A stretch of 64,000 nucleotides of DNA from Globisporangium splendens (GCA_006386115.1 VFIW01000141.1:1-64000); one strand, 5' to 3'. Positions 31,836 through 43,251 are shown, numbered from the stretch's first letter. Program-made: numbers and translations. The notes: generated by a model from the sequence alone, not told the origin.

Positions 31836-34760
31836 ATGCATGCCGCTGACAGCAGTCGCCGTCAGTACCCGCCCAATAGCAGCATGAGTATGCGCAGCAG
31901 CCATCGCCATCACCAGCCGCCGCCGTCGTCCAGCGCCAACGGGCCGCTCACGGCGGAGCGCCACATGATGGAGCAGATCCGCCTCAAACTCGAGCACGCG
32001 CAGCAGCGGCTCGTGCACCGCCACGCGGTCGAGAGCGCCACGCCCGGCAGCTCGCGCTACTACCCGCCCAACTACACGAGTACGCAGGCCAAGCACCCGG
32101 CGCCGCCCGTGCAGTCCGTCAAGCTCGAGGACCTCTCGCTCCACGTCGCGGCGCACCAGTACACGAGCAGCAGCACGGCTAGCTCGAGCGGCTACATGGG
32201 TGTGTACCCGCCGCAGAGCACCCGTGATCCGTACGTGAGTCAGCGTCGGCCGCCGCCCTCGCATCGCGATCACACACAGGCGCCGACCACGAACAGCACG
32301 CGGCCGACGCGCCAGAATGCTCCCCCGCCGTCGAATTATGTGCCAAGCAGCAGCCGAACGCATCGGCATCATCACCAGCAGCCCATGTCGCGACGCGAAT
32401 ACCGACAGCAGTACCCGCCGGAGCTCCAGTACCGCAGCTCGTCGCGGAATCCGCACGCGTCCTCGCGTGGCCAGGAGCAGTACACAGGTGCACCGCTGTC
32501 CACGTCCGCGCCGTTCCTCGTGTACTCGAGTTCGCACCACGCACCGCACGAGAAGAAACACGGACTCCAGAACCCGCCGACGTCCGCGATCGAGGTGCCG
32601 CCTGCGCTCCAGCCTGCGCTCCAGCCTGCGAATCAGAAGAACCATCACCACCATCAACATCGTGATGAGAGCGAGAAAGAGGACAAGAAGGAAAAGAAGA
32701 GGGACGACTCGCCGCCGCCAGAGGCTCCGCCAGCGTCGGCCGTGCGCTCCACGATGGCGTCGGCGATGCGCTCGCCCGTGCAGCCGCCACCGAGCTCGCG
32801 CGTGCGGTTTGAAGGGTACCCGTCGCCGCCCGAGAGCGAGGAAGCGCGCACCAAGCGCAAGGAGCACGAGGCCGAGAAGGCGAAAGAGCGACAGCGCGAG
32901 AAGGAGAAGCAGCTCCGCGATGTGCTGCGTCAGGAACGACAGCGACGATCAGTCTCCAGAGATGCCGCCGATGCGCACGACCACATGGAGAAGGAGCAAC
33001 GCGCGGAAGGAAGAGCGCGTCGAGGATCGTTGCCGGCGCCACCAAAGTCTGAGATCGACGTCTCGGCGTTTGAGCAGGCGGTGCTCGTGCTGCCAGTGTC
33101 CCCGTCGGGACGCACGCGTCGAAACAGCTTGGCTGCAGCGCCGCCAAAGTCGGCCATCCAGGTGTCGGCGTTTGACGAAGCGCCCGTGCGACGACGCAGC
33201 TCTGCGGCTGATGAGCATGCTGTCAAGCAGCAACAGGTTGAGGAACCAACAGCATCAAGTGGCGAGAAGCATGCTTCGAAGGCAGTCAAGCGCGACACAA
33301 GCAGCGATGACGACGACTACCGGACGCCCCCGACGTCGCCGTCTTCAGGTGGATCGTCCTCAGAGCCAGGCTTCATGGTGACCACAAAGGAAGAAGCAAA
33401 TGCCGCTGACGAAGTCCCCACGGAATCTGTGCTCCCGATCTCGGTGAAAGCGGTGAAGACGGATTACGACGACGCCATGCCGTTTGTGGCGTCCAACCAG
33501 CAGGATGAAGGCGGGTTGCGGTCGCCGTCCAAGGAGAAGAAGAAGCCGTTCCTCTCGATCTGGGACAACGACGACGAAGAAGCGATCATCTCAGCTTCTT
33601 TGTCCTCTCCTGCTTTATCGAAAGACAGGAACCAGAAGCCACAGTCTCCAGCGCACCATGAACCAGATCCGCGTATGTGGGCAATGCGAGACGATCCAGA
33701 AGAAGAAGAAGGAAAGCAAGTATCCAACCAAGAAGTAGAGGAAGAAGAAGAACAAGTGGCATCGCCAGTATTGGAGTTTAGCGATGATCCAATCTCCCCT
33801 GTTGAAGAAGCAGAGTCTGCCGTGGAAGCGCCGCCGCCACCGGTAAAAGAAGACAAGGTTGTCACAGAAGCAAGCTCCAACCAGGAGTTGTTGCCGGTGA
33901 CAAAGCCACCAGCAGTGTCGTCGCGCACGCCAGGAAGTCGCTCGAATCGCCCAGATCTGCGCTCGCGCATCAGCGCTGCGATCCAGGCGTTCAACGCTCC
34001 AGAAAATGGTGAAGAAGGAGCAACAAAGTCGCCGCCAACGCGAATGCGATCACCTGTGACCGAACCACGCCAACCGCGTCCGTTGTCGCCCGCGCTGCCA
34101 CCACCCTCGCGTCCATCGAACTCGTTCCTTTCCCAGCGTCCGCCAAACACGACGACAGCAGCAAGAGCGGGATCCATGACATCGTCATCGCTCCGTCCGA
34201 CATTGACGCCAACTGTGACGCGACCGAGACCGCCACTGCCTCCACCACCGTCGGCACACTCAGGATTGCCCGCACCTCCAACGACCCAGGGACGCCGACT
34301 GCGGCACAAGGAGCCGCTGGAGCTTAAGCGACAGCTACCACCGCAGATCGGTGTGCTCGCGGGTCTCGCGAGCGGCCCCACGACGTTCACGCTCAACGAG
34401 TACGCGTTCTACGAGATCGAGTGGAAGGTCGGCGAGTTCGGCTTCTCTTTCCAGCGCGTGTACGCCGAGCCGGATCCGTACGACAGAGACCACGAAAACC
34501 AGTCGAGGGAGATGTACCTGCGCATGCTGCTCAACACGGACCGCAGCACGTGCAAGAGCTTCCGCGACGTGCATGTGGGCGACATTTTGATCCAGATCGG
34601 CGACACCAAGGTCTCGGACCTGGGCTTCGACTCGATTGGGGTGCGGGACTCGGGGTCGGCGCTCACCAAGTACTTCACGGAGCTGCGCATGCAGACGCCC
34701 ATGCGGCTCGTGTTCCAGCGGACCGAGGTCATGGACTGGGAGGGCGGCGTCGAGTTATAG
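31836..34760 (+). CDS. Long low-complexity protein with C-terminal PDZ-like domain
   Basis: A 974-residue single-exon frame starting at the first ATG. Most of it is disordered: His/Ser/Pro-rich N terminus, a tandem ALQPALQPA, a highly charged Lys/Glu/Arg coiled-coil-like stretch (about residues 335-400), Ser/Pro- and Glu-rich segments, and basic Arg-Arg-x-Ser sites such as TRRNSL and RRRSS that look like kinase sites. Two related blocks, PPKSEIDVSAFEQA and PPKSAIQVSAFDEA, form an internal repeat. The last 115 residues (from about 859, YEIEWKVGEFGFSFQRVY through HVGDILIQIGDTKVSDLGF) resemble a PDZ fold, including the GD-I-L-x-(I/V)-x-G-x-x-V strand pattern. It is probably a scaffold protein; partners are unknown. 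Confidence 0.8.
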   Translation: MHAADSSRRQYPPNSSMSMRSSHRHHQPPPSSSANGPLTAERHMMEQIRLKLEHAQQRLVHRHAVESATPGSSRYYPPNYTSTQAKHPAPPVQSVKLEDLSLHVAAHQYTSSSTASSSGYMGVYPPQSTRDPYVSQRRPPPSHRDHTQAPTTNSTRPTRQNAPPPSNYVPSSSRTHRHHHQQPMSRREYRQQYPPELQYRSSSRNPHASSRGQEQYTGAPLSTSAPFLVYSSSHHAPHEKKHGLQNPPTSAIEVPPALQPALQPANQKNHHHHQHRDESEKEDKKEKKRDDSPPPEAPPASAVRSTMASAMRSPVQPPPSSRVRFEGYPSPPESEEARTKRKEHEAEKAKERQREKEKQLRDVLRQERQRRSVSRDAADAHDHMEKEQRAEGRARRGSLPAPPKSEIDVSAFEQAVLVLPVSPSGRTRRNSLAAAPPKSAIQVSAFDEAPVRRRSSAADEHAVKQQQVEEPTASSGEKHASKAVKRDTSSDDDDYRTPPTSPSSGGSSSEPGFMVTTKEEANAADEVPTESVLPISVKAVKTDYDDAMPFVASNQQDEGGLRSPSKEKKKPFLSIWDNDDEEAIISASLSSPALSKDRNQKPQSPAHHEPDPRMWAMRDDPEEEEGKQVSNQEVEEEEEQVASPVLEFSDDPISPVEEAESAVEAPPPPVKEDKVVTEASSNQELLPVTKPPAVSSRTPGSRSNRPDLRSRISAAIQAFNAPENGEEGATKSPPTRMRSPVTEPRQPRPLSPALPPPSRPSNSFLSQRPPNTTTAARAGSMTSSSLRPTLTPTVTRPRPPLPPPPSAHSGLPAPPTTQGRRLRHKEPLELKRQLPPQIGVLAGLASGPTTFTLNEYAFYEIEWKVGEFGFSFQRVYAEPDPYDRDHENQSREMYLRMLLNTDRSTCKSFRDVHVGDILIQIGDTKVSDLGFDSIGVRDSGSALTKYFTELRMQTPMRLVFQRTEVMDWEGGVEL

Positions 34761-35978
34761 GCTTCGCTATGAGGGAGTGAAGAACTCAAGCGGGGAATGA
34801 GGTGTTGGCGTGATACATGTTGCCTGGTACCTTGATACCTTGGCAGCAACTTTTATCTTTATGGAGAGTATTTTTTAGGCAAAATTGGACGATGGGAGCA
34901 AGAAAGTAAATTGACAAAACAGGATGCGTGTGAATGATTTTCTAGCAAAACCAAGCACTTTTGGTGATAACAACTCCAAGAAAATATTGCGACCAACACT
35001 GATGCTGCTTGTTATGAAGACTGCTACAGCAGCAGTAACAGTGGTATATATATATGGAGCCAATGCACCAATGCACTCCAGACACGAATATGCAATGGCG
35101 TGTGTCGTCCATGCTTTTCTCAAAACAGCTTGTAGACTTTCTTTACAAAGCTGTCGTCAACTGTGCAAATCTTGTCGAGTCTGTTGCTTCGCGCATCTTC
35201 TTGAAGCCGTCGCCACGCACGAAATCCGGCGCTCCGAACGCGGACATAACCGACATCTTCGCGTGCGTGGCGGCGGTTCAAAAAGACACGTGAGCGTCAG
35301 CATGCAGCAGCGTTTGTATTCATGGGACCTTGCAATGGTGGCTGCACGATGGATTTGGCGTTTTGCATCTGCACACAATGGACACTTGCCGTCTTTTGAC
35401 ACAAATTTAAAGCTGATTGTCCTAGAAATGTTGTAGGTTCAGACCAAAGTGTGTAGTTCTTGTGTGAAATTCTGATTTGTTTTCAGAGGTAGTTGTAGGA
35501 GTGTTTGTAGGTCAACCTTGAAAGAAACAAAGAAGTGCAGCCATTTTGTGAATGCAAATTTGAAGAAGTCTGCTTTTGTTGCAGATCAACCTGAAAAGCA
35601 AAAGAGAAAGCGCTGATTCTTTGTCAACATTTTGCCAGACATGGCATCCGACTCGCCCACAAATGAGAAGCATGCCCAACTTTCTACGTCTCCAATTCCA
35701 AAGCTCCTGGCAATAGAGGCAACGCTGTGTAGATATCTAGGTCATGCTGCGGCATAGTACAATGGAGAGAACGCAGAGGGTGTACGATGATGGCCACAGA
35801 TTGAAAATGCCTAGTCAGGTCAGCACCAAACTGCCAAGCATTTCTTTCCACGCGGCGACGCCAATGATTTCGATCGCATCTCTTTCCACAGAGACACTGC
35901 TTTGCACTTCAAAAGCGACTGCGATTGGCTCACACACTTTTCAGACGATATCCGAGTCACTGTTGCTGCCTGACCATC
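34761..35978. other. Intergenic, no gene seen
   Basis: Gap of about 1.2 kb. A TATATATATGG stretch at 35045-35056 is A+T-rich but has no gene in a suitable position. Open frames at 34924-35436 and 35744-36190 have no recognisable content and unfavourable composition. Confidence 0.4.
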
Positions 35979-36836
35979 ATGACCCGAGGATGTCCGAGGC
36001 GAAGACAGCGAGCGAAGATCCACTTGTCACTTGGTGTAGCACTGCTGGTACAGCTCACGGGGTTGTGCTACGCGCAAGAGTTCAATCAGCAAGCCCATCT
36101 GAACAGCTACCAGTCACTACAGAACCTGAGAGAAGACGAGAGGTTGGTGACAGAAGCAGTTACAGACCCGAGTGCTTCACGACCAGATAGCCTCCGTGTT
36201 GGTGTTCATCGCGATGTTCCGCGTCGGATGGCATACGATGCAGCACAAGGTTCGAATCGCGAGCCTTCAGAGGATGCGTTTCCGCCGCCGCCTCGATCAT
36301 CTCTCTAAGCGCTTCACGACCCGAGCCAGCGATTTTGCCTAGAAGCGGATCAGAGAGAGGTTGGCACAAGCTTTTCCGGATCACATGTTATTTCATCCGC
36401 TGTGTCGGCTTCGAAAGACTCGGACAGTAGGGGCGATGGACCAGGAGCAGCTTCCAATGCGTCACAAGATGCTGGATTAATGTCAGATGGCGACTGGACG
36501 ACTCCTTCCTCATCAATCGATGGCTCCAAAACAGCGCCAGCACCAACAGCAGCAACGGTGGGAATGATCTCATCACTATCTGCTGGTGATGATAGGTCAA
36601 CTTCAGCAGCCAATACAACGACTACGCCGCATCCGAGCTCGGGCAACAGGTTGTCGACACCAGTGATCGCGGGAATCGTGACGGGATGCGTGGCTGCTCT
36701 CGTCGCTGTCGCCGTCGTCATCGTGCTCGACAAGCAACACCTTGAGGAGCGCCGGCAAGAGGAGTAGATGTTTTTCGCTGATCTCAAGGGCAACGACCGA
36801 GGCGCCTACCCCGATGCCTTGTACTTGGCCATGTAG
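35979..36836 (+). pseudogene. Secreted single-pass membrane protein gene, interrupted by two in-frame stops
   Basis: One frame is readable from ATG 35979 to TAG 36834-36836, except for TAA at 36306 and TAG at 36765. It begins with a basic n-region and hydrophobic core (IHLSLGVALLVQLTGLCYA), a good secretory signal peptide, then a polar ectodomain, a Ser/Thr/Pro-rich stretch (about 36400-36640), a transmembrane segment (VIAGIVTGCVAALVAVAVVI, about 36664-36723) and a short basic tail LDKQHLEERRQEE. After the TAG the frame continues MFFADLKGNDRGAYPD and ends ALYLAM, a coding-like tail shared with the next gene. The first stop could lie in a 60-base in-phase intron (36250-36309), but donor and acceptor are weak. 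It is either a pseudogene or spliced or recoded. Family not recognised. Confidence 0.5.
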
Positions 36837-37344
36837 CTATGTATCGTCTATTGTATCGCATCCAACGTTGCAGCTTTTGGCTTTGACTTCTGAATCGGTC
36901 GGCTGTGGATTCCACATAAACGTGACTGCTCTTTGTGCGCGCCTAAGGTCTTCTCCATGTACAGAATGCTCAGCAACCACGCGACAAACCAGGAGGATCA
37001 ATCAGCAGCAACTGCCCAAAAGATCTGGGCTTGGTTCTGGGAGCACTCACCACTCCCCTTCCACTGCCTCGAGTGGGTTTCGCCGTTGCCGATGTATCTG
37101 TCCATTTAATCGCGCACAGCAGTAACACAAGATCGTCCTCCCAACCGCAGAGCCGCGAGTGAGCAATTAGAAATGGACGGAAGAGTCACGACGGACTGGA
37201 CGCGGCGCGCGTGACTCGTCAGAACGTCGTTGTTGCTGGGGACGAATGAGACCTTTTGGCTCACACAAACAGAATCGATTCCATCAGGTCACGCGAGGCT
37301 TGGAGGGAACGCGGCAACGAACGCGCTCGAACTAAAACAGTGCC
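36837..37344. other. Intergenic, no gene seen
   Basis: Upstream region of the second secreted-protein gene; only short overlapping frames. Confidence 0.4.
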
Positions 37345-37961
37345 ATGATCGCGTCGGCGCGATGGCGCGTGCTTGTCGTTGCAGCTGCCACGGTGTGCAT
37401 GCAGTTTTCATGCGCAAAGAGCCGCGTTCACGTGTTTGAAGCAGCAACCGAACTGAATGAGCGACAGGATAATAATCCTTCGCTGCGTACACGCGATCCA
37501 AATGCGAGTACAGTATGGTGTCCAACTTCTCCGCAGTAGTACGCTTCTGTGGACACGGAGGAAACGCGGTGGAAGCCGAGGAAGCCCACGCCTGTGTCTG
37601 GCGTTGACACCTACTCGACCCAAGAAGAAGACGGTAAGGATGCACCATGGCGACCAATCAAGTCAACACGCGTACCTCGGAAGGATCGATACAAGGACCG
37701 CCATACGCGACCGTGGGAGCCGTTGAAGCCAAGACGGCAGCACCGCTCGGACTATTCCAAGGACAACGAGAGCCCGTATGAAGACTCTTCTGTGTCGCCG
37801 TTGGAGTACGAGTACGAATCCGAAGACGCATCAAGCGATGGGTACGGATCCGAAGCTTCGGCAGCCTCCTCGTCGTCTTTTGACAAATCCAACGACGGAG
37901 TGGATTTTTTGCCGACCCGGTCGAGTCTGGCGTTTCCGAAGCTGCGTACACTGCCATGTAG
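37345..37961 (+). pseudogene. Secreted Trp/Pro/Lys-repeat protein gene, interrupted by a stop and a frameshift
   Basis: ATG 37345 opens a clear signal peptide (WRVLVVAAATVCMQFSCA). The frame meets TAG at 37537-37539 and then stays open. The following region has three degenerate repeats starting with Trp-x-Pro: WKPRKPTPVSGVDTYS, WRPIKSTRVPRKDRYK and WEPLKPRRQHRSDYS, then an acidic/Ser-rich stretch. At the T6 run 37905-37910 the sense frame appears to move back by one, giving an end ADPVESGVSEAAYTAM at TAG 37959. This tail resembles that of the neighbouring gene (FFAD ... A-x-Y-x-AM-stop). No transmembrane segment. It is either a recently decayed secreted-protein gene or a recoded one. Function unknown; no RXLR motif. 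Confidence 0.5.
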
Positions 37962-38224
37962 TTCATGCGTACGCCACCCACGTTTTCCTTTCGTTTCTCT
38001 CTCTTTATATCGCACTCAAGGTATGCAGGAAAGACCTCTTCAAGTCGTGAGAACGCCTATCACCTTCGTTTTGTGCCGCCTATCACAAAGTAGCTCGAAG
38101 CGCCGCTGCATATAGATAGACAAGGCATACCATGACACATAGCAGATGCGGAAAAATGCGTGCATTACCTTTTGTTGTTTTGATTCACTCTTCACCGTCT
38201 TTTTACCTGCTCGTTAGACTTGCA
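37962..38224. other. Short intergenic between convergent genes
   Basis: Shared 3' flank of the secreted-protein gene (plus) and the PX-RCC1-TBC gene (minus). Nothing recognisable. Confidence 0.4.
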
Positions 38225-41200
38225 CTAGAAGCCGCCAAGCACACCATTGAGTGTATCACTGATTGAATACATGCGCCGTCGTTCGTGCTTGACCCGACCG
38301 ATGCCCACGCTCTGGCCCCCACTAGCATGCGCCATGAGACCTCTGGACCCCCCGTCGTTCAGATTTTGCTTGGATTTGCTGCCTCGCTTCTCATAGAAAA
38401 ACACGTCGTTCACGACACGGTCGAGTGCCGAGTAGATATGGCTCGGGACGACAATGCTGGAGATTGTGCGGAAAAGCTCGTCCTCGGGTACGCGCGCATA
38501 CCACAGATCCTGGTACAGCAGGTTTTTCTGGATCATCGGCATCGCTTCGTCGATCTCGGCTTTCAGCAGGTCTCCCTGGAGCAGCTCGTGGATCGCCATC
38601 GCAGTGCGGAACAAGAAGACCGTGCCATCAAGCAGGAAATTGTCAAACACGCGGACCGCGAGCTCCAGTGGCAGAACTTGGAGAAACAGTGTCTGGAACC
38701 AGTTCATGAGGTACATCGAGCACGAAATGCCGATGTTTCCCATATGCTGGTGCAGCGCTGGGAGCCGCGCACTCAAGAATTCGTCAAAGAGTGTGTAGTA
38801 CACTCCAGAGAGCTCCGCATCCAGCAGATAGAACGTAAACAAGTGCTCGTTCACCATCAAGTTTGCCAAGCACTGGAACGTCAAGTAGCGATCGTGCGGC
38901 ATGTGGAGACACAGCATCGCGGCCAGATACGACATACCCTGGATGTAGCCGAGATCGGGGCGATAGCACGCGTATGTCTCGAGCACCTCAAGCAGAAATT
39001 CGTAGTACGGGCCACTTGCATCAAACAGCTTGAGCGACGGGAATGTCCGAGGGAGGTCTGTGTCAATGAGCGCAAGACTATGCTCTCGGCCAATCACATT
39101 TGGTGCACCAGCCTCTCGTTCCTGCTTGTACGCGATCGCTCTCCGCCGGTAGATCTGGTACATCTCTGGCGTGATCTTGAGCTTGTTGCCGATCGCGAGC
39201 GGCCACACCTTGGCGCGAATCGACGGCGGGATGCCCTGGCGCCACATCGAGTGCGCGAGCGGGGTGTCCTTGCTCTCTTCCCAGTCCCGCAGAATGCGTG
39301 TGCGCCACAATTTCTTGGCACGCCGAAGCTCTTCTTCTTTTTCATGGATCGTCTCTCGCTTCTCAGGTTCCAAGCTGTACGAAATCTTTGGCGTCAGAGC
39401 CTCATTCGTTGGGGTTGTGGACCAGTCGTTGGGACTCGTCGACGCAGAGATGACGGCAATGTTCAACGGAGCGGGCAAATCGGCGCCATTGCCAAATCTC
39501 GCAAGTTGACCAGGTTGGGTCGCTGACAAATGCACCTTATGCGACGGCACCACCGCTTCTTGGTCGACTTCCAGCGTGATCGTGTACTTGTGGCCACATG
39601 CCACGACCAGCTCACGATCGGGAGCAAAGCAGTCCACTCGGTCCGGAGTATCCTTGTTTGCTGTATGGCCAAGCCCACATGCGCCGTACATGTTGAGACC
39701 CCAAGAAAACATCACGCGCGTTTCTGTTGTCACCACCGAATGGAATGCGCCGCAGTACACGCGCATGATTCGATCAGGAGAGTTCAGCACTGAGCTAAAA
39801 TCCACGAGTTCCGGCACGGGCTGGTACACGATTCCTCGTCCCAGTTGTCCATATTCGCCGAGTCCCCACGAGTACACCTCGCCCTTGGATGTCAACGCAA
39901 GTGTATGAGTGTACCCACACGCGATATCAATGATGTGCGAGTCCAGCAGCTTTTCGATATTCCGAGGCACGAGTTGATCTTTGTCCAAGTAGCCAAGACC
40001 GCACTGCCCTTCACCTTGTTTCCCCCAAGAAAAAACACTGCCATCGTGTCCCAGTGCAGCAGTAAAATTCCATCCACAGACCACATGCACAATCGCGGTC
40101 TCACGAGGGAATGACGTGACTTCGTGCGGTGTATCTCGCCACTTGTTGTCGCCGAGTCCTAGTCGGCCATTGCGTCCTCGTCCAAATGTAAACACTTTGT
40201 TCTTATCGGTCAATGCAGCAGTGTGTGCTCCTCCGCAGCTTGCATGAACCACTCGCTCACGCAATAGGCTCATAATCTTTCGTGGCACTGCACGATCACG
40301 CATATCTCCATGTCCAAGCCGTCCATCTTCACCACTTCCCCAAGTGTACAACTCGCCAACTTCCGTGATACCGACCGAATGCTGCGCACCGCATGCCACT
40401 TTGATGATTTTGGTGCGGTGCAACGCTTTCTCCAACGCAAACTCTTCGACGAGGCGCGGCACCAGGAAGCTACTCACATGCCCTCGCTTGTACGCCTTTT
40501 TCTCTTCGTTATCACCGTAACTGTACACGTCGCCCGTATCTGTCAAATACAATAGATGCTCGCCTCCACACGCGATTTGGATGATTGATTGTCCATTCAG
40601 AAGTGATACCTGCTTTGGACGAAGCACTAGAGGCGTTCCAGTCTCTGTGCTTGGTGGCCGCCCCCACACCCAGACTCGAGTAGAATGCTCATTGTCGTCT
40701 TGACCATTGTCGATTGCATTTTCGTTCTGCTCCGTGGTCTCCAATGTCAATTCATCATCACGATGAGCTTGCTGGGAATCCTCCGGCGTAGACGGATCGC
40801 GTTCTTGCTCGCTTGAGTGCTCTTCCTCTAGAGCATCTTCTTTCTGATCGTCATCCTTTGCTGCTTCCACTTCGGTTGCATCGTCATGGCTCGCACTTTC
40901 CTGTACAGGGTCGGACGGCTTTTTCACAGCTTCCTTTTCATGCTCTTTGACAGGTGTCACCGACTCAAACGGATGCATCTTGGTCTGCATGGCGCTCAAC
41001 AACGCATTCTGGATTTTGATCAGAGCAGTCATACTTTCCTGCACATCCTCCTTGATTTTCTGGTGCAGCGCGTCTCGTTCCTGGAGAAGCCCGCGAACAC
41101 TCACGTTCTCAGCATGCCATGCATTCGCGCCAGCGCCTCCCTCTGGTCTCATATTTGCAAGCCGCGTCCAGTACGAGTGCTTCACCTCGGGGAGGACACC

Positions 41201-42517
41201 TCGAACCAGTGCTTCAAGAGGTGCGAGCACGTTTTCGTCACACTTGTGCTCAAACTCGGGCTGGAGCTCCCCCATCATCCTATTGTACACGCTCGCGAGT
41301 CGTGTGGGGTGATACCGATTCAGTGCCTTCGCATCTTCCTGTTCTCCGTTCTGCTTGTCACGTAGGGTTGTTTCTGCTTCCGATCCCAGTTCGCCCACTG
41401 GCGCCAACCCAGCGTTCTCATCATTGCTGCTCACTTTGGGTGTGGGTGTATTGAAGAGCGACATGTCCCCAACGCGCTTGTACTCATCGACAACGGCACT
41501 CGCAGCAACCCACCACGAGTTCGTCGCGCGAGTGTACGCCTTGACACAGTTCCACAGCGCATTCAGGTTTCCTTCGGCCTGCAGGATCTCATTCCGGAAC
41601 TGGTTCGAAGTATCGAGCCTCACGTCCACGAGCTCCTCGTCGTCGTCGTCGTCGCCGCCAAACTCAACTCCGTCTGTACCTTCAGCAGCCATGCCAACGT
41701 CTTCGCTGTCCGTCACGCTGTCAATATCTTGCCACGTACTGCGTCGCGCGTCATGCGAGCGCGTCGATTCCAGGTTGCCAAAGCTACTACTCACGGACGA
41801 ACTGCGCGACAGCGTGTATGAGAACGCTGCGCCAGTCGATGCCGAGCCAGAAGCAGACTGCACGCCGTGCAGGATCGTGGGTTTCGCCCACTCTGGGATC
41901 GTCTTGACTGCCGCAGGCGGGCGGTTGCGGTGGTGCGCGATGAAGTCGTAGAAGATCTGCATGTCGAGACCGGCGCTCGAGTTCACGTCGTGGTGCATGC
42001 CTTCGTCAAATTGGCGGCGCAGATGCATAAACACATGGCTCATGAACACTTGCAGCCCCTCGAAGCGTTGCTTCAGCTGCTCGTCCGTGAGCGGGAACAC
42101 CTGGAGCGCGTACTTGGGCGGCAACCCCACGGCCGGATGGAAGTGCAACTTGGTCGACAGCCCCGCGATCTGCGAATAGCGTCTGCTCGTCCCTCAATCG
42201 CATCCATACACACACACACGCATAATTCACACACAGTTCACATGCAGATGCATACACACAGCGCGTATCTCGTTAGCATTTGACCCATTCTGCATACGAC
42301 AAGAGCTTGTGAACGGCAAGTTGAAGCCCGCAATGCTGGCAAGCGGATCTTCTCGGATGATATGGCGCACGTACCTATAGATGAGGAAGTGCGAGGACGT
42401 GGTCGTGACCTGCAGCACGTAGGCGAGGAAGTGCTTGTGCGTGCGCGGGTGCTGCGCCTGGTAGAAGCCCAGCATCTGCACGTCCGCGAGCAGCCCGAAG
42501 CCGAAGCCGCCTCCCAT
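38225..42517 (-). CDS. PX-RCC1-TBC protein, predicted Rab GTPase-activating protein (two exons)
   Basis: The inferred exons are 42517-42375 and 42182-38225, with a 192-base intron (donor GTACGT, acceptor GAGCAG), giving 1366 residues. This splice rebuilds a PX-domain signature LIYRRYSQIAGLSTKL, later GLPPKY and LTDEQLKQRFEGLQVFM (residues 1 to about 95), a phosphoinositide-binding module. A middle region with helical stretches and a long acidic linker follows. An RCC1-type propeller occupies about 550-920 (repeats such as CGAQHSVGITEVGELYTWG, CGGAHTAALTDKNKVFTFG, CGYTHTLALTSKGEVYSWG). The TBC domain lies at about 1030-1255, with IDTDLPRTFP (Arg finger) and YIQGMSYLAAML (Gln finger) both intact, so GAP activity is expected. 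It likely turns off an endosomal Rab; the target Rab is unknown. Neighbours give no further hint. Confidence 0.9.
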
Positions 42518-43251
42518 TTTGGCTTTTGCGCTGACGACGAGAATGCAGAATGACGACTGGACTCAGACAGAACAAATCAGGGGACTCAGTTGTTTTGGCA
42601 CTGGGTAAAATGGAACTGCGGGTTTACGAGAAAGAGGACAGGGCAATATTGCCATGGGGCAAATGAGACAACTTGGGTCAAACGCGGAAGACTCGAGAGG
42701 TGCGACCTGCAGCGGTATATGTTACCCGTTCAACTTTGCCAGGATTGCTTTCTAGCAGCATGTTATGATAAGATGAGATATTGGGACTTGAGAAAAGCCG
42801 CTGCAGCAGTGCTCATGCCTCCGTGGCTTGCTGCTCGTCTGTCGCTACCTCGTTAGCCGCACAAATGTGTACTTTCGGGTGTAAGAGCAATTGGAAAGAG
42901 CATGCAAGTGCGTGCGAACTTGAAGTTGCCAGCCACTCTGGTCTCAGATTTAGACTGGCAGTTGTTCCCATAGTTTGACAGTGATGAAAGCAACTCCGAC
43001 TTGCGCACGAAGTGGATAGGACAATAATTACACTCTATAGGGAAGCTAACGGTATATATCGAATTGGGTCAAATATGGGCAATTGCGTTTCGTCATTTTG
43101 GTATGGCCCACACTACCCGTAAATACTACTCGTGCTTGTTTCGACAACACCAAAGTGTGCGCCACAAACGATCCGAGTGTCAATAGTAGTCCGCTTCGGC
43201 AAGGATGCCTGCACTTGCGCATTCCCACTCTAGACAAGGCCGTGCTACGCC
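42518..43251. other. Intergenic, no gene seen
   Basis: Between the start of the PX-RCC1-TBC gene and the ABC transporter relic. There are only short open frames. The region probably contains the promoter of the minus-strand gene, but no clear core element stands out. Confidence 0.4.

Noticed and set aside
31797..34396. Long open frames antisense to, or shifted within, the PDZ-like gene (31797-32867 minus, 32179-33147 minus, 32317-33381 plus, 33464-34396 minus)
   Set aside because: Arg/Ser- or His-rich translations with no domains; they are explained by the GC-rich, codon-biased real gene in 31836-34760.
35979..36308. RXLR effector candidate
   Set aside because: A signal peptide is present, but there is no RXLR within the expected window after it, and the gene continues into a transmembrane segment.
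38285..39526. 413-codon plus-strand frame opposite the TBC domain
   Set aside because: Shadow of the strongly supported minus-strand gene; translation is rich in His/Arg/Glu without domain content.
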